Shown here one piece after another: positions 29,754-38,516 of a stretch of DNA of 64,000 bases (its first letter is position 1; each line of letters opens with the position of its first letter). The notes under the pieces are model-generated. The model saw nothing but the letters and a program-made list of their open reading frames with translations, searched no databases and was not told the DNA's origin. The translations under genes were made by a program, and so were the position numbers. The stretch comes from Methanolobus psychrophilus R15. Lineage in GTDB: Archaea > Halobacteriota > Methanosarcinia > Methanosarcinales > Methanosarcinaceae. The stretch is from assembly GCA_000306725.1 (NCBI GenBank), contig CP003083.1, forward strand, positions 1,550,001 through 1,614,000, given 5' to 3'.

Positions 29754-30081
29754 AGAGAGTGCAAAAATGGTAGAGGAAAATAATACTTTTGGCATACCTG
29801 CCGTTCAGGAGAGAAAAATGAACAATGGACACACTGCGAGAACAATAAATGAGGATAAGAAGAAAGTCACGCCTGAAGAATACTTCAGGTGGGGAGTCTT
29901 TGGCATAACAGTACTACTGCTCTTCATGGCATCAATCGAGTTCTATTTCTCCATGCAGGAAGCGATAAGAACCTGGTTTGAATGGCAATACGTGCCGCTT
30001 TTCAAATCAGTGTACAACCTTGTAATAATGGCTCTCTGTATCTATATAATAAAGCTCTACGTTTTCAGGAAACAGGTCTAA
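29746..30081 (+). CDS. Small two-helix membrane protein
   Basis: 111 residues. The first 45 are charged and likely cytoplasmic. Two membrane segments follow at about 50-68 and 85-104, with a short basic end (YVFRKQV). The start overlaps the surface lipoprotein gene, so it is translated with it. No family is recognised. A partner role for the surface protein is an inference from coupling. Confidence 0.6.
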   Translation: MSEESAKMVEENNTFGIPAVQERKMNNGHTARTINEDKKKVTPEEYFRWGVFGITVLLLFMASIEFYFSMQEAIRTWFEWQYVPLFKSVYNLVIMALCIYIIKLYVFRKQV

Positions 30082-30115
30082 GGCCTGCTTTCTTCTTTTT
30101 CCTGCTTCATCTTCA

Positions 30116-30126
30116 TTTTTATATAG
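30116..30126 (+). promoter_or_regulatory. TATA box of the U32 peptidase gene
   Basis: TTTTTATATAG lies about 29 nt before the ATG at 30151, the distance expected for a leaderless archaeal transcript. Confidence 0.55.
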
Positions 30127-30150
30127 CTTTCATGAGTATACTGCAGATTC

Positions 30151-32604
30151 ATGATGATACGAAAACCCGAACTTCTTGCCCCTGCCGGGGATAGGGAATC
30201 GCTTATCGCTGCAGTAGAGAATGGTGCAGATGCCGTTTATCTAGGGATAAAGGATTTCAGTGCAAGGGCATATGCCGGTAATTTCACAGTTGATGAGTTC
30301 AGGGAAGGGCTGGACTATGCCCATCTGAGGGGGGTAAAGGTTTTTGTTACCCTGAACACACTCATTAAAGATCAGGAGATCGAAAAAGCAGTCAACCTGA
30401 TGTATACTCTTGACGAGCTTGGAGCTGATGCGATAATTGTACAGGACATCGGTCTGCTGTCACTTGCAAGGGAACTTCTGCCTGGCTTGCCGGTGCATGC
30501 CAGCACCCAGATGACCATCCACAACACCGAAGGAGTGCGATTCCTGCAGGACATGGGCATAAGCAGGATCGTACTTGCAAGAGAAGTGTCACTTAAGGAG
30601 ATAAGGACGATCAAGAAGGAAACAGGAATGGATATAGAGACTTTCGTTCACGGTGCCCTGTGCATCTGCTATTCCGGCCAGTGCCTGATGAGCAGCATGA
30701 TCGGAGGCAGGAGCGGTAACCGTGGACACTGCGCCCAGCCATGCCGGAAAAAATACAGCCTCATGGAGGACAAAGAGAAGCTCAGCACCAGGGGTAGCTT
30801 TCTCCTGAGCCCAAAAGACCTTAACACTTCCCCGATACTGTCAGAGCTCATAGAGGCGGGCATCAGCTCTTTCAAAATAGAGGGCCGTATGAAGCGGCCC
30901 GAGTATGTGGCAGGCGTGGTGAGAATATACCGCCGCCTTATTGACAGGTGCATAAGCGATCCGCAGGGCTACTTCGTGTCTGATGAAGAGGCCGCGCAGC
31001 TTGCCCAGCTCTTCAACAGGGAGTTCACAACAGGATATTTCAAGGGTAACCCTGCCGGGGACCTGATGGCCCGGGACAGGCCATATAACCAGGGAGTGCC
31101 CATCGGCAGGGTCATCGGATACAATAGCAGGGGCAGGAACCTGAGCCTTGAACTATCGGGTCCCCTGCGGACAGGAGATGGCATAGGCTTTGGAGGGGGA
31201 GAGGAGTCAGGAATGATCGTGCAGGCCATGTATGCCGGAGGGAAGCCTGTAAAAGAAGCATGCAACAGAGATATTGTTTCAATACCCTTTGATGCGCCGC
31301 TCAGGACGGGAACAATTATTTACAGGACTCTTGACAGTTCGCTCATGAAAGAGCTGCAAAGTTCATTTGAGCAGCCCGGCAGGTACAGGAAAGTACCTGT
31401 ATCCCTTGGAGTGCAAGCATCTGTTGGAGAGCCCTTTGTTTTGACGATGCGTGATGAAGATGACAATAGTGTCAGTGCCTGTTCTGAATACACCATTGAA
31501 GCCGCCCTCAGAAAAGCAACATCCATGGAAGATATACACAAGCAGATGAATAAACTTGGAAACACTGCTTTTGAGTTAAAGGCAATTGAAATTAATATGG
31601 AAGATGGTGTCTTCATACCTATCAAAGAGATGAACGATACAAGGAATAAAGCCGCAGCAGAATTGGAGAGAATAAGGACAGAAGTCCACAGAAGAGAAGG
31701 GCAAGCGGCATATAATTCCATTAGTGAACCCCATTGCGCGGAAAATGCAAAAAAGCCACTTCTTGCAGTCAGTGTCAACAACATGGAAAGTCTGCAAAAT
31801 GCTATGGAATGCGGCGCTGACATAATATATTACGATACGGAACGATACTCAATGGAGGAAGGTACAGACCTGCGGACCATTGCTTCACATGCCGCGGATG
31901 CACATGTACCGGTCTATCTGCACACTCCGCTCATTGTCAAAGACGAAGAGATGCCGGATGTTCAAGAGCAAATGCTTACCGCCATTGAGGCGGGGTTTGA
32001 GGGAATGGTTGCAGCGAATCCCGGAGTGCTCAGGAAGGCGCTTTCGCTTGGTTTCAGGACTATTGCAGACAGCTCGTTCAATATATTCAACAGGCAGGCA
32101 GCATCAGTTTTCTTCAGGAGGGGAGCTGAGCTGACAGTACTCTCCCCGGAGATGAACTTCGAACAGATAAAAGACGTGAGTGCCGGGAATCAGACAGAAT
32201 ATATCGTTCACGGCAACCTGCAGGTCATGGAGTCCGAACACTGTCTGGTTGCAGCCCTGACCGGACTGGAGGCAATGCGTGAAACCACCAAAGAGGGCTC
32301 ATTCCGGCTGAGGGATGAAAAGGACTTTATCTTCCCGGTAATGACCGATAAGAATGGCAGAACACATATTTTCAATTCAAAGGAAATGTGCCTTCTGGAA
32401 GATATATCCTACCTTTTGGATGCAGGTGTTTCGAGATTTAGGATCGATGCAAGGATTGCAGAGCCATCGCTTACAGGGCAGGTTGTAAGTTCATACAGGA
32501 ATGCAATTGATTCTTACTATGGAGACAGACAGCCCATGAATAAAAAATGCCGGGATATCTCAAAGGAGTTCACCAGAGGGCATTACCACAGGGGCATACT
32601 ATGA
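30151..32604 (+). CDS. U32 family peptidase (collagenase-like, with DUF3656)
   Basis: 817 residues. The N-terminal TIM-barrel begins ELLAPAGDRESLIAAVENGADAVYLG. The U32 signature with cysteines is seen at HGALCICYSGQCLMSS and RGHCAQPCRKKY, followed by SFKIEGRMKRPEYV. The C-terminal half is a second, divergent barrel. Relatives of this family act in RNA base hydroxylation (RlhA) and ubiquinone synthesis, or as proteases; the cysteines suggest an iron-sulfur cluster. The start is leaderless. The next gene overlaps by 4 nt. Confidence 0.88.
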   Translation: MMIRKPELLAPAGDRESLIAAVENGADAVYLGIKDFSARAYAGNFTVDEFREGLDYAHLRGVKVFVTLNTLIKDQEIEKAVNLMYTLDELGADAIIVQDIGLLSLARELLPGLPVHASTQMTIHNTEGVRFLQDMGISRIVLAREVSLKEIRTIKKETGMDIETFVHGALCICYSGQCLMSSMIGGRSGNRGHCAQPCRKKYSLMEDKEKLSTRGSFLLSPKDLNTSPILSELIEAGISSFKIEGRMKRPEYVAGVVRIYRRLIDRCISDPQGYFVSDEEAAQLAQLFNREFTTGYFKGNPAGDLMARDRPYNQGVPIGRVIGYNSRGRNLSLELSGPLRTGDGIGFGGGEESGMIVQAMYAGGKPVKEACNRDIVSIPFDAPLRTGTIIYRTLDSSLMKELQSSFEQPGRYRKVPVSLGVQASVGEPFVLTMRDEDDNSVSACSEYTIEAALRKATSMEDIHKQMNKLGNTAFELKAIEINMEDGVFIPIKEMNDTRNKAAAELERIRTEVHRREGQAAYNSISEPHCAENAKKPLLAVSVNNMESLQNAMECGADIIYYDTERYSMEEGTDLRTIASHAADAHVPVYLHTPLIVKDEEMPDVQEQMLTAIEAGFEGMVAANPGVLRKALSLGFRTIADSSFNIFNRQAASVFFRRGAELTVLSPEMNFEQIKDVSAGNQTEYIVHGNLQVMESEHCLVAALTGLEAMRETTKEGSFRLRDEKDFIFPVMTDKNGRTHIFNSKEMCLLEDISYLLDAGVSRFRIDARIAEPSLTGQVVSSYRNAIDSYYGDRQPMNKKCRDISKEFTRGHYHRGIL

Positions 32605-33017
32605 GGATATTCCTTTCAGCCTCGATACGCGGCGGCAGGGACATGCTGCATGTGTACACAGAGATATTGGAGTTATTGCAGTGCTACGGACATGAGGTTC
32701 TGAGCTGGCATGTTGCAGACCCTGAACTTGAGGACAAGGAATTCCTGATGACAGAACAGGGAATATACGAGCGTGACATGGGTTTGCTCGTCAGGAGCGA
32801 GTGCATGATCGCAGAGGTCAGCACTCCCTCCATAGGTGTAGGTTATGAGATCTGCAGGGCCCTGCAGCTCGGTCTGCCCACACTCTGCCTGCACTCGCCG
32901 CATTCCAGGGTCTCTGCAATGATACTCGGGAACAAGAACAATAGGATCATATGCAGGCAATACGCCAATTATCAGGAACTGGAAAAGAATATCGGGCATT
33001 TCCTGGCAACCATCTAA
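32601..33017 (+). CDS. Nucleoside 2-deoxyribosyltransferase / DNPH1-like N-glycosidase
   Basis: 138 residues. IFLSASIRGGRD starts the Rossmann-like fold. ECMIAEVSTPSIGVGYEICRA carries the catalytic acid region and the GYE motif of the DNPH1/2-deoxyribosyltransferase group. It would split the base from deoxynucleoside 5'-phosphates. ATG overlaps the TGA of the U32 gene (ATGA). A longer reading at 32547 is not supported. Confidence 0.75.
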   Translation: MRIFLSASIRGGRDMLHVYTEILELLQCYGHEVLSWHVADPELEDKEFLMTEQGIYERDMGLLVRSECMIAEVSTPSIGVGYEICRALQLGLPTLCLHSPHSRVSAMILGNKNNRIICRQYANYQELEKNIGHFLATI

Positions 33018-33124
33018 AAAAATAGCTATATTATATATTGAGGCTAATAGTTGGCTTAGTACCTTTAAACTGTTTTTAAAAGATAATCAAGAGCTGAATA
33101 CTCTAAATACTTACTAAAAGGTAG

Positions 33125-33133
33125 TTTTATATA
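33125..33133 (+). promoter_or_regulatory. TATA box of the small lysine-rich protein gene
   Basis: TTTTATATA lies about 190 nt before the ATG at 33315. With a start near 33157 the transcript has a leader of about 155 nt holding possible stems (GATTGGT with ATCAATC at 33158-33195, and a hairpin over the ribosome-binding site). Confidence 0.5.
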
Positions 33134-33287
33134 CATAGTATGCATATTATCTTCTAGATTGGTGAATCGGCACTAATTAGCGGTTAAATCAATCTATAAA
33201 GCCTGATAACAGCTCTATATGGGTAACGCGGTATCAATTCCTGCGAAAACCCGGCATAGCATGTTTGAATTCTTTAAAAGATAAAGG

Positions 33288-33312
33288 TATCTCTCCAATG
33301 GGAGGTGAGATA
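33288..33312 (+). promoter_or_regulatory. Hairpin overlapping the ribosome-binding site
   Basis: TATCTC (33288-33293) pairs with GAGATA (33307-33312), with inner TCC/GGA pairing, so the GGAGGTG ribosome-binding site of the small gene at 33315 lies in the loop and stem. It could control translation. Pairing is read from sequence; the effect is inferred. Confidence 0.45.
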
Positions 33313-33314
33313 TA

Positions 33315-33392
33315 ATGGCACCAAAGGAACAGAAGAAGGATGACAAGAAGGGAGCAAAGACTGCCCCTGCAAAGGATCAGAAAAAGAAGTAA
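33315..33392 (+). CDS. Lysine-rich 25-residue protein
   Basis: ATG to TAA in 26 codons, starting MAPKEQKKDDKKG and ending DQKKK. Eleven of 25 residues are lysine and there is no hydrophobic core, so it is probably disordered and nucleic-acid- or ribosome-binding. Support for a real gene: GGAGGTGA 7 nt upstream, a TATA box with leader, and a strong intrinsic terminator 28 nt after the stop. It is its own transcription unit. No function is known to me. Confidence 0.65.
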   Translation: MAPKEQKKDDKKGAKTAPAKDQKKK

Positions 33393-33420
33393 TTTTACAA
33401 TTCTTGAATTTCGTTCTTTT

Positions 33421-33445
33421 GAGGAGATAAAACTCCTCTTTTTTT
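33421..33445 (+). terminator. Intrinsic terminator after the small lysine-rich gene
   Basis: GAGGAG and CTCCTC form a 6-bp stem with a loop ATAAAA, followed directly by seven T. Confidence 0.75.
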
Positions 33446-33505
33446 AGCAGCATAGTTTTTTAGCAATCATTAAATACTAATCAAGACCATTTAATAGTGG
33501 TAACT

Positions 33506-33751
33506 ATGATGAGTGAAATATTCATATTAGTAATAGCAATTATAGTTGCAGTTATCCTGTACAAGGTGTTGAAAACTGCTACAAAGATGGCAATGAATGC
33601 AGTTTTAGGTCTTTTGATACTTATTATTGCAAACGCTGTATTTGGGCTTGGCATAGCCTACACATGGATAGTCATCCTGATCTGTGCAGTCGCGGGAGTT
33701 GTAGGTGCCCTGCTGATAATATTCTTGCATTATTTCGCGGGTTTATTCTAA
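33506..33751 (+). CDS. BofA-like small membrane protein
   Basis: 81 residues, nearly all hydrophobic, with two to three helices. AMNAVLGLLILIIANAVFG resembles the pro-sigma-K processing inhibitor BofA family, which archaea also have. Start at 33506 (ATGATG) about 30 nt after a TATA-like ATTAAATACTA suggests a leaderless message. The last 4 nt overlap the convergent methyltransferase gene. Confidence 0.7.
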   Translation: MMSEIFILVIAIIVAVILYKVLKTATKMAMNAVLGLLILIIANAVFGLGIAYTWIVILICAVAGVVGALLIIFLHYFAGLF

Positions 33752-34377
33752 AGAATAGCTGTTCCCTTTATGTGGTGGCGTGTGTGACGCTCACCACGGA
33801 ATGTTTTTTCGGCGATAATGTTTTTAAGGTCCACCTGCGCAAACCCGCCCAGCAGTGAGGACAGTTCCTTTTCCATAAAATAATGGTATATGATACCGCC
33901 TTTCCTCATGAAAGTATTATTCTCGACCTCCTGTCCGCCAAATCTCATATCCTCAGTGCCGAAAACTTCGATGAACAGAATCCCTGAGGGCTTGAGAAGC
34001 CTTTTGAACTCTTCAACTGCAAGTATCCTTTCGCTTTCGAAAAGGTGCTGCAGGACACCGTAGCATAGCACTGCATCAAAGGAGTGGTCAGAAAAAGGGA
34101 GATTTGTGACGGTGGATACAATGAGTTCGGCACACAGGCCGCTCCTGTCAAGGTAGGAACGCGCTTCCAGGAGCGCATTCAATGAAACATCAGTACCTAC
34201 AACATCATATTTCCTTGAAAGAGGAAGCAAATACCTCCCATTCCCGCAACCTGCATCCAGCACACGGGAGCCTGGGGGGATGTTTCCCTCCACGGCAGAG
34301 ATCGACCGTGGACCACCCCACCTTACATGCCTGTATTCCTTATCCCACGCAAGAAGATGAGTAGATCTTGATCCCAT
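33748..34377 (-). CDS. Class I SAM-dependent methyltransferase
   Basis: 209 residues from the ATG at 34377, which begins 1 nt after the stop of lysS. The longer reading (to 34545) is in the lysS sequence. SAM loop VLDAGCGNGRYLLPLS, acidic VVGTDVSLNAL, and the DAVLCYGVLQHL block are present. Likely co-transcribed with lysS. The substrate is unknown; a link to tRNA or translation is only suggested by the neighbour. Confidence 0.8.
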   Translation of the reverse strand: MGSRSTHLLAWDKEYRHVRWGGPRSISAVEGNIPPGSRVLDAGCGNGRYLLPLSRKYDVVGTDVSLNALLEARSYLDRSGLCAELIVSTVTNLPFSDHSFDAVLCYGVLQHLFESERILAVEEFKRLLKPSGILFIEVFGTEDMRFGGQEVENNTFMRKGGIIYHYFMEKELSSLLGGFAQVDLKNIIAEKTFRGERHTRHHIKGTAIL

Positions 34378-34378
34378 A

Positions 34379-35971
34379 TCAAGGCTGATATTCTGAAGCT
34401 TTCCTGAAGCGCTCCACAAGGAAGTCCTTTTCCAGTGAGGACAGGAACCATCCCGCCTTGGGGCCTGACTGTTGCCCGAGCACAGCAGTATAGACGGCCT
34501 TGAAGAGTTCCTTAGGATCTGCCTGTATCTGTTCCGGGCCGACACCCAGAAGTTGCGCCATTTCTCCTGTCAGCTCGGAATCCTGCTCCTTTGCCGAATA
34601 GACCAGATTATGATAGTCCTCTCCGCTCATCTCAGCCCGTTGGGAAATGAGCTTTGAGAAGGAGGCAAGAAAAGCCCGCTGGAGTTCAGAAAGGCTGGCA
34701 GCTTGCACCGGCAGTTCACTTTTCACACTGAACTTTGCAAATTCAGGCGCATACATCTCAAGCCAGTTACCGACATTATCCGCCAGCTCTTTTATGCATC
34801 TCTCATTTGTGGTGTCATAGCCTGCCCTTTTAACTATGCGCATTATTTTACCAAAGTCCCCGCCTGCGGCCTGGTAAATAGTGATCATGTGCTTGAATGG
34901 GATATCAGTATGACATATACCCACTGCATGTGACAGCTCCAGTATCCTCTTCTCATAGGAGCCGGGACCATCGATGGAATGGAGACGCTCGAATTCGTCC
35001 ACAAGATTCAGCAGGGGCTGTGAGGGATCGAATTTTATGTGCTTCTCGGGTTTTGTACGGATAATAAGATACCTGAGTACCTCGGGAGGCACAACCTTCA
35101 GCATATCCGATATGGAAACAACAACACCTGAGGAAGATGACATAGCACCCTCGTTACCCAGCATGATCCATTCATAGACTATGGGGAAAGGAGCATCATA
35201 TCCGAATACCTCTTTTGCTATCAGCATGCCGGTGTCGTATGAGCCGCCTTTTGATGCATGGTCCTTGCCGTAGGGCTCGACTGTGACCCCAAGGGCCTTC
35301 CATCTTGCGGGCCAGTCCACACGCCAGGTAAGCTTGCCGCCGCCGTTCATGGAAACAGTGCCTGAGTTTGTGCAGGAGCAGGTGTAATCAACGGTTTCGG
35401 CATCCAGGTCAAAGCCTGTGACGATCGTCGTGTTTATTTTACCGCATGCGCTACAGATAGGATTGAAGGGACTCCAGGTATCCGCAGGGGTTTTACCTGA
35501 GACACTCTGAAGGATGGCTGCTATTTCATCCCTTTTCACGAGTGCCTTCTTAATGGCATCCGTATAGACACCCTGCTTGTACAGTTCATCAGCCCTGTAC
35601 ACAGTGGGGCGTATCCCCAGACGCTCAAGAGCTATAAGAAACGGCTCAAGATAGTGCTCAGAGTAACTCTGATGCTTCCCGCAGGGGCACGGCACATCTG
35701 ACAGGGGTTTTCCCACATGTTCAGCATAACTTTCATCAAGGAAAGGATAGACCTTCCTGAGGGGATCGTAAGTGTCAGCAATATAGACGAACTCGGCCTG
35801 TGCGCCTTTGTCGAGAAGGGCCCTGTATGCTGCATCCGCTGTTACGACCTCGCGCATATTGCCTATATGAATATGACCTGATGGCGTTATTCCTGTTGCA
35901 ACGAGATGTTTCCTACCTTTGGCGAGAACCTCGTCTGCAACTACATCCGCCCAGTGTGTGATATCTGCCAT
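34379..35971 (-). CDS. lysS: Lysyl-tRNA synthetase, class I
   Basis: 530 residues. The HIGH-type motif is [13 protein letters not shown] and the KMSKS-type motif is AMSSSSG, both as in archaeal class I LysRS. A zinc-binding insert CSACGKINT...CSCTNSG is present. The ATG at 35971 has GGTGA 5 nt before it and is preferred to the GTG at 35980. It charges tRNA-Lys. A class II enzyme also occurs in some relatives but is not in the window. Confidence 0.93.
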   Translation of the reverse strand: MADITHWADVVADEVLAKGRKHLVATGITPSGHIHIGNMREVVTADAAYRALLDKGAQAEFVYIADTYDPLRKVYPFLDESYAEHVGKPLSDVPCPCGKHQSYSEHYLEPFLIALERLGIRPTVYRADELYKQGVYTDAIKKALVKRDEIAAILQSVSGKTPADTWSPFNPICSACGKINTTIVTGFDLDAETVDYTCSCTNSGTVSMNGGGKLTWRVDWPARWKALGVTVEPYGKDHASKGGSYDTGMLIAKEVFGYDAPFPIVYEWIMLGNEGAMSSSSGVVVSISDMLKVVPPEVLRYLIIRTKPEKHIKFDPSQPLLNLVDEFERLHSIDGPGSYEKRILELSHAVGICHTDIPFKHMITIYQAAGGDFGKIMRIVKRAGYDTTNERCIKELADNVGNWLEMYAPEFAKFSVKSELPVQAASLSELQRAFLASFSKLISQRAEMSGEDYHNLVYSAKEQDSELTGEMAQLLGVGPEQIQADPKELFKAVYTAVLGQQSGPKAGWFLSSLEKDFLVERFRKASEYQP

Positions 35972-36234
35972 TCTTTTCACCAGTACCAGAAAGTGGGTAA
36001 TTTTTGTAATTATTCAAGCGATTAGCTTTTATGGAAATGGTCTCTGAGAGATTGAGAGATTGTAACCTTAAATTATTGCTACTATTATAACCTTTGCTTA
36101 AGGACAAAAGCTGTGATTTCCACTATATGCTTATTACTCAACATGAGATTATTTGTTCAAGAGTGCATCACTAATTCCAAAATCATAAATACCTTAATTG
36201 CTTACGGTTATTGAAAGGAGGCAATGGGGTTGTT

Positions 36235-36756
36235 ATGCATCCTGAACGCACAGGCGAATACCTTGAAACGATATTTCTTTTGGTAAGAAAGAATAATACT
36301 CCTGCAAGGACTACCCAGATAGCTGCTGAACTTAATGTTTCACCCCCAAGCGTCACAGAAATGATACAACGGCTCTCAGAGAGCGGATTTGTACACTACA
36401 GACCTTACTATGGGGTAGAGCTGACAGAGTCAGGCAACAACCTGGCAAAAAAACAGAGACATACCAATCGTGTGCTAAGGAGATTTCTGATCATGGTATT
36501 GGGGATGGAGCCTGAGATTGCGAAAGAGGAGGCTAACAACCTTCAGCATACTGCTTCTGAAAACTTGCTTGAACATATATGCCAATACATGCTGCATATG
36601 CAGCTCTGCCCAGAGTGCAGGGATTCAAAAGTAAAAGGTGCTGTAATTTATCGATGTCAAAGCACGCAGATCAGACCATGTGACAGGACATCGGGACAAC
36701 TTTCAAAAAATGATATCAATAGTCACTCTTTCTTAAATAATGAGAATTGTTCGTAG
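36235..36756 (+). CDS. DtxR-family metal-dependent regulator
   Basis: 173 residues. The N-terminal winged helix has MHPERTGEYLETIFLL and SPPSVTEMIQRLSESGFV. The dimer/metal domain shows HTNRVLRRFLIMVLGM and EEANNLQHTASENLLEHI. A C-terminal tail with CPEC lacks a clear SH3 domain. Acts as an iron or manganese repressor in the family. The start is unsure: GGAGG lies 13 nt before this ATG, and a TTG at 36211 is also possible. Confidence 0.82.
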   Translation: MHPERTGEYLETIFLLVRKNNTPARTTQIAAELNVSPPSVTEMIQRLSESGFVHYRPYYGVELTESGNNLAKKQRHTNRVLRRFLIMVLGMEPEIAKEEANNLQHTASENLLEHICQYMLHMQLCPECRDSKVKGAVIYRCQSTQIRPCDRTSGQLSKNDINSHSFLNNENCS

Positions 36757-36803
36757 GCAGACGAACCGTAAGGTATTAATAAGTAACCAATATAGTAAAA
36801 GTG

Positions 36804-37085
36804 ATGACCCGCATAACCACCACAAAAGTAGACGTACCTATGTGCACATCTATGGACATACTCTACATGAGGAACAAGTGTGAACCTATGGAAGAAGAAG
36901 CCTTACCTTTCATTATAGTTCACGGCAACCACGCGACCATCAACAACGAAGCAATACTGTATGACGAGGAAGAAGTATACCAGGTATACACCAAGAATGT
37001 CTTCATACAAACAGAAAAGCCACTCCCCGAAAAAACCATTGTACAGAACACCGAGGTAGAAGCAGATCTTGGGATCTACCACTGA
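36804..37085 (+). CDS. Conserved small protein of unknown function
   Basis: 93 residues, MTRITTTKVDVPMCTSMDILYM at the start, acidic, with a predicted beta-rich middle (FIIVHGNHATINNEAILYDEEEVYQV). No signal or membrane segment. I do not recognise the domain but the composition is that of a real protein. A GTG at 36801 is an alternative start. It ends convergent with the TPD-domain gene, overlapping 10 nt. Confidence 0.6.
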   Translation: MTRITTTKVDVPMCTSMDILYMRNKCEPMEEEALPFIIVHGNHATINNEAILYDEEEVYQVYTKNVFIQTEKPLPEKTIVQNTEVEADLGIYH

Positions 37086-37855
37086 ACTCCATGGTTTAGC
37101 AATTCATCGATCGTGTCGGACTCCTTCACAAAGAACCTATAATCTTTGATAAGGTGCCCGTCCATCTTTACGCTATCAAGGAAACCGTACCAGTAAACTA
37201 TCATACCGGTACCGAAGTTTCCTTCATAATCGGTGAATTGCTTTTTCATATAATATTGATGTTCCTTCTCATCACCGAACAGGGCCTTGCTCTCGATCCA
37301 CGATACTTTTTTACCATTGATCTCAAGAGGCTCGTCCAGCAGGAAATCCGGTGTTTTTGCAATTCCCAAAGCCCGGAGATCGTTTTCCGTCCTGAATGAA
37401 ACTCCTTTGTTCGCAAGCCACTGCTCAAGTATCGACTCGCCCATTTTCCCTTTGACCGTATGGACCTCATGAGCTCTCGGAGAAAAGAAGTGGTCGGAGC
37501 ACATGGCTTCCTTCACTTCTTTTTTGAGCCGCATGTCAGGAAGCTCATCTATATTCTTCATGAAAGATTTTTTGGGAATACCCATCTCAGACAGGATCAT
37601 GGCAGCCATAAGAGTTGCAGGAATACTGTTCTTCCGGGCTATCTGGACAATGGTGGTGCCCTTCTGCCACATCGACAGGTGCTTGCCGCTACGGTCCTGT
37701 ACGCGGGAGAAGTTCTTCTTCACATTCGTCACGGTCTTCTGGTTGAGTATAGAGTATATCACACCCACGGGTTGTGAGAACATTTCTGACACCCTGTCAA
37801 TATCATCAACCCCCTTAAGGGAACTGAATATCTGTTCGTAGGTATTGATGTCCAT
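37076..37855 (-). CDS. TPD-domain protein, CDIN1/C15orf41-like nuclease
   Basis: 259 residues. An N-terminal helical part contains a helix-turn-helix-like segment (TTIVQIARKNSIPATLMAAMIL). The C-terminal PD-(D/E)XK fold has KTPDFLL, giving the TPD motif, then WIESKALFGD. This is the architecture of the archaeal relatives of human CDIN1 (mutated in congenital dyserythropoietic anaemia). AAGGAGATA precedes the ATG. A structure-specific DNA nuclease is likely by family. It is followed upstream by a HhH glycosylase gene 17 nt away. Confidence 0.78.
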   Translation of the reverse strand: MDINTYEQIFSSLKGVDDIDRVSEMFSQPVGVIYSILNQKTVTNVKKNFSRVQDRSGKHLSMWQKGTTIVQIARKNSIPATLMAAMILSEMGIPKKSFMKNIDELPDMRLKKEVKEAMCSDHFFSPRAHEVHTVKGKMGESILEQWLANKGVSFRTENDLRALGIAKTPDFLLDEPLEINGKKVSWIESKALFGDEKEHQYYMKKQFTDYEGNFGTGMIVYWYGFLDSVKMDGHLIKDYRFFVKESDTIDELLNHGVQW

Positions 37856-37871
37856 TTGAATATCTCCTTAA

Positions 37872-38498
37872 TTACAAAGGCTGCTTCAGCAAACATGCAT
37901 CGCACCGTTTTTTTCCGCAGAAGCTCTTTGAATATTCCACTATCAATGCATGATATTCCTGAAAGAGGCCAACATCTGCAGGCAGGCTACCCTCAAACAA
38001 CCTCTGAAGTTGCATGTAATCACCTTTCACCCCTATGCATTTCATCATACGGGTCGTGTACGCATCTATCACAAAACTGGGCTTATGGGCAGCATAGAGG
38101 ATTATGCTGTCTGCAGTCTCATTGCCAACGCCTTTTAAAGACAGCATCCTTTGTCTTAAAACATCAAGAGGTAATGAGAAAACATCGTTCATCTCGTTTT
38201 CGGTGAAATAAGAGGCAATATTCTTTATCCTAAAAGCTTTCTGACGATAGAAGCCACAGCACCGGACCAATTCCTCAAGCAGGAGGAGATCGGCTTCTGC
38301 AAGAGGCCTGGGTTCAAGCAGGCCGTGCTCTTTAAGATTACAGATGGCTTTTTCAACATTGGTCCATTTCGTCTGCTGGGTAAGCATTGCGCCCACTACG
38401 ACTTCAAAAGCCGTTTCAGCAGGCCACCAATGTTGAGGACCTAATTCTTCCCGCAGTATATGATAGACCTTAAGAAGGTCTTTGTTTCTAAAGCTCAT
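37872..38498 (-). CDS. Endonuclease III-like DNA glycosylase (HhH-GPD)
   Basis: 208 residues. The HhH motif is LKGVGNETADSIILYA, then FVIDAYTTRMM with the catalytic Asp. C-terminal cysteines CGKKRCDACLL could hold a 4Fe-4S cluster. Where Nth has the Schiff-base lysine (GxKTA) this protein has glutamate (GNETA), as in the COG2231 subgroup, so it is probably a monofunctional glycosylase. Probable operon with the TPD gene, both for DNA repair. Confidence 0.82.
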   Translation of the reverse strand: MSFRNKDLLKVYHILREELGPQHWWPAETAFEVVVGAMLTQQTKWTNVEKAICNLKEHGLLEPRPLAEADLLLLEELVRCCGFYRQKAFRIKNIASYFTENEMNDVFSLPLDVLRQRMLSLKGVGNETADSIILYAAHKPSFVIDAYTTRMMKCIGVKGDYMQLQRLFEGSLPADVGLFQEYHALIVEYSKSFCGKKRCDACLLKQPL

Positions 38499-38516
38499 AA
38501 GAAAAGAAAGAAAGGG

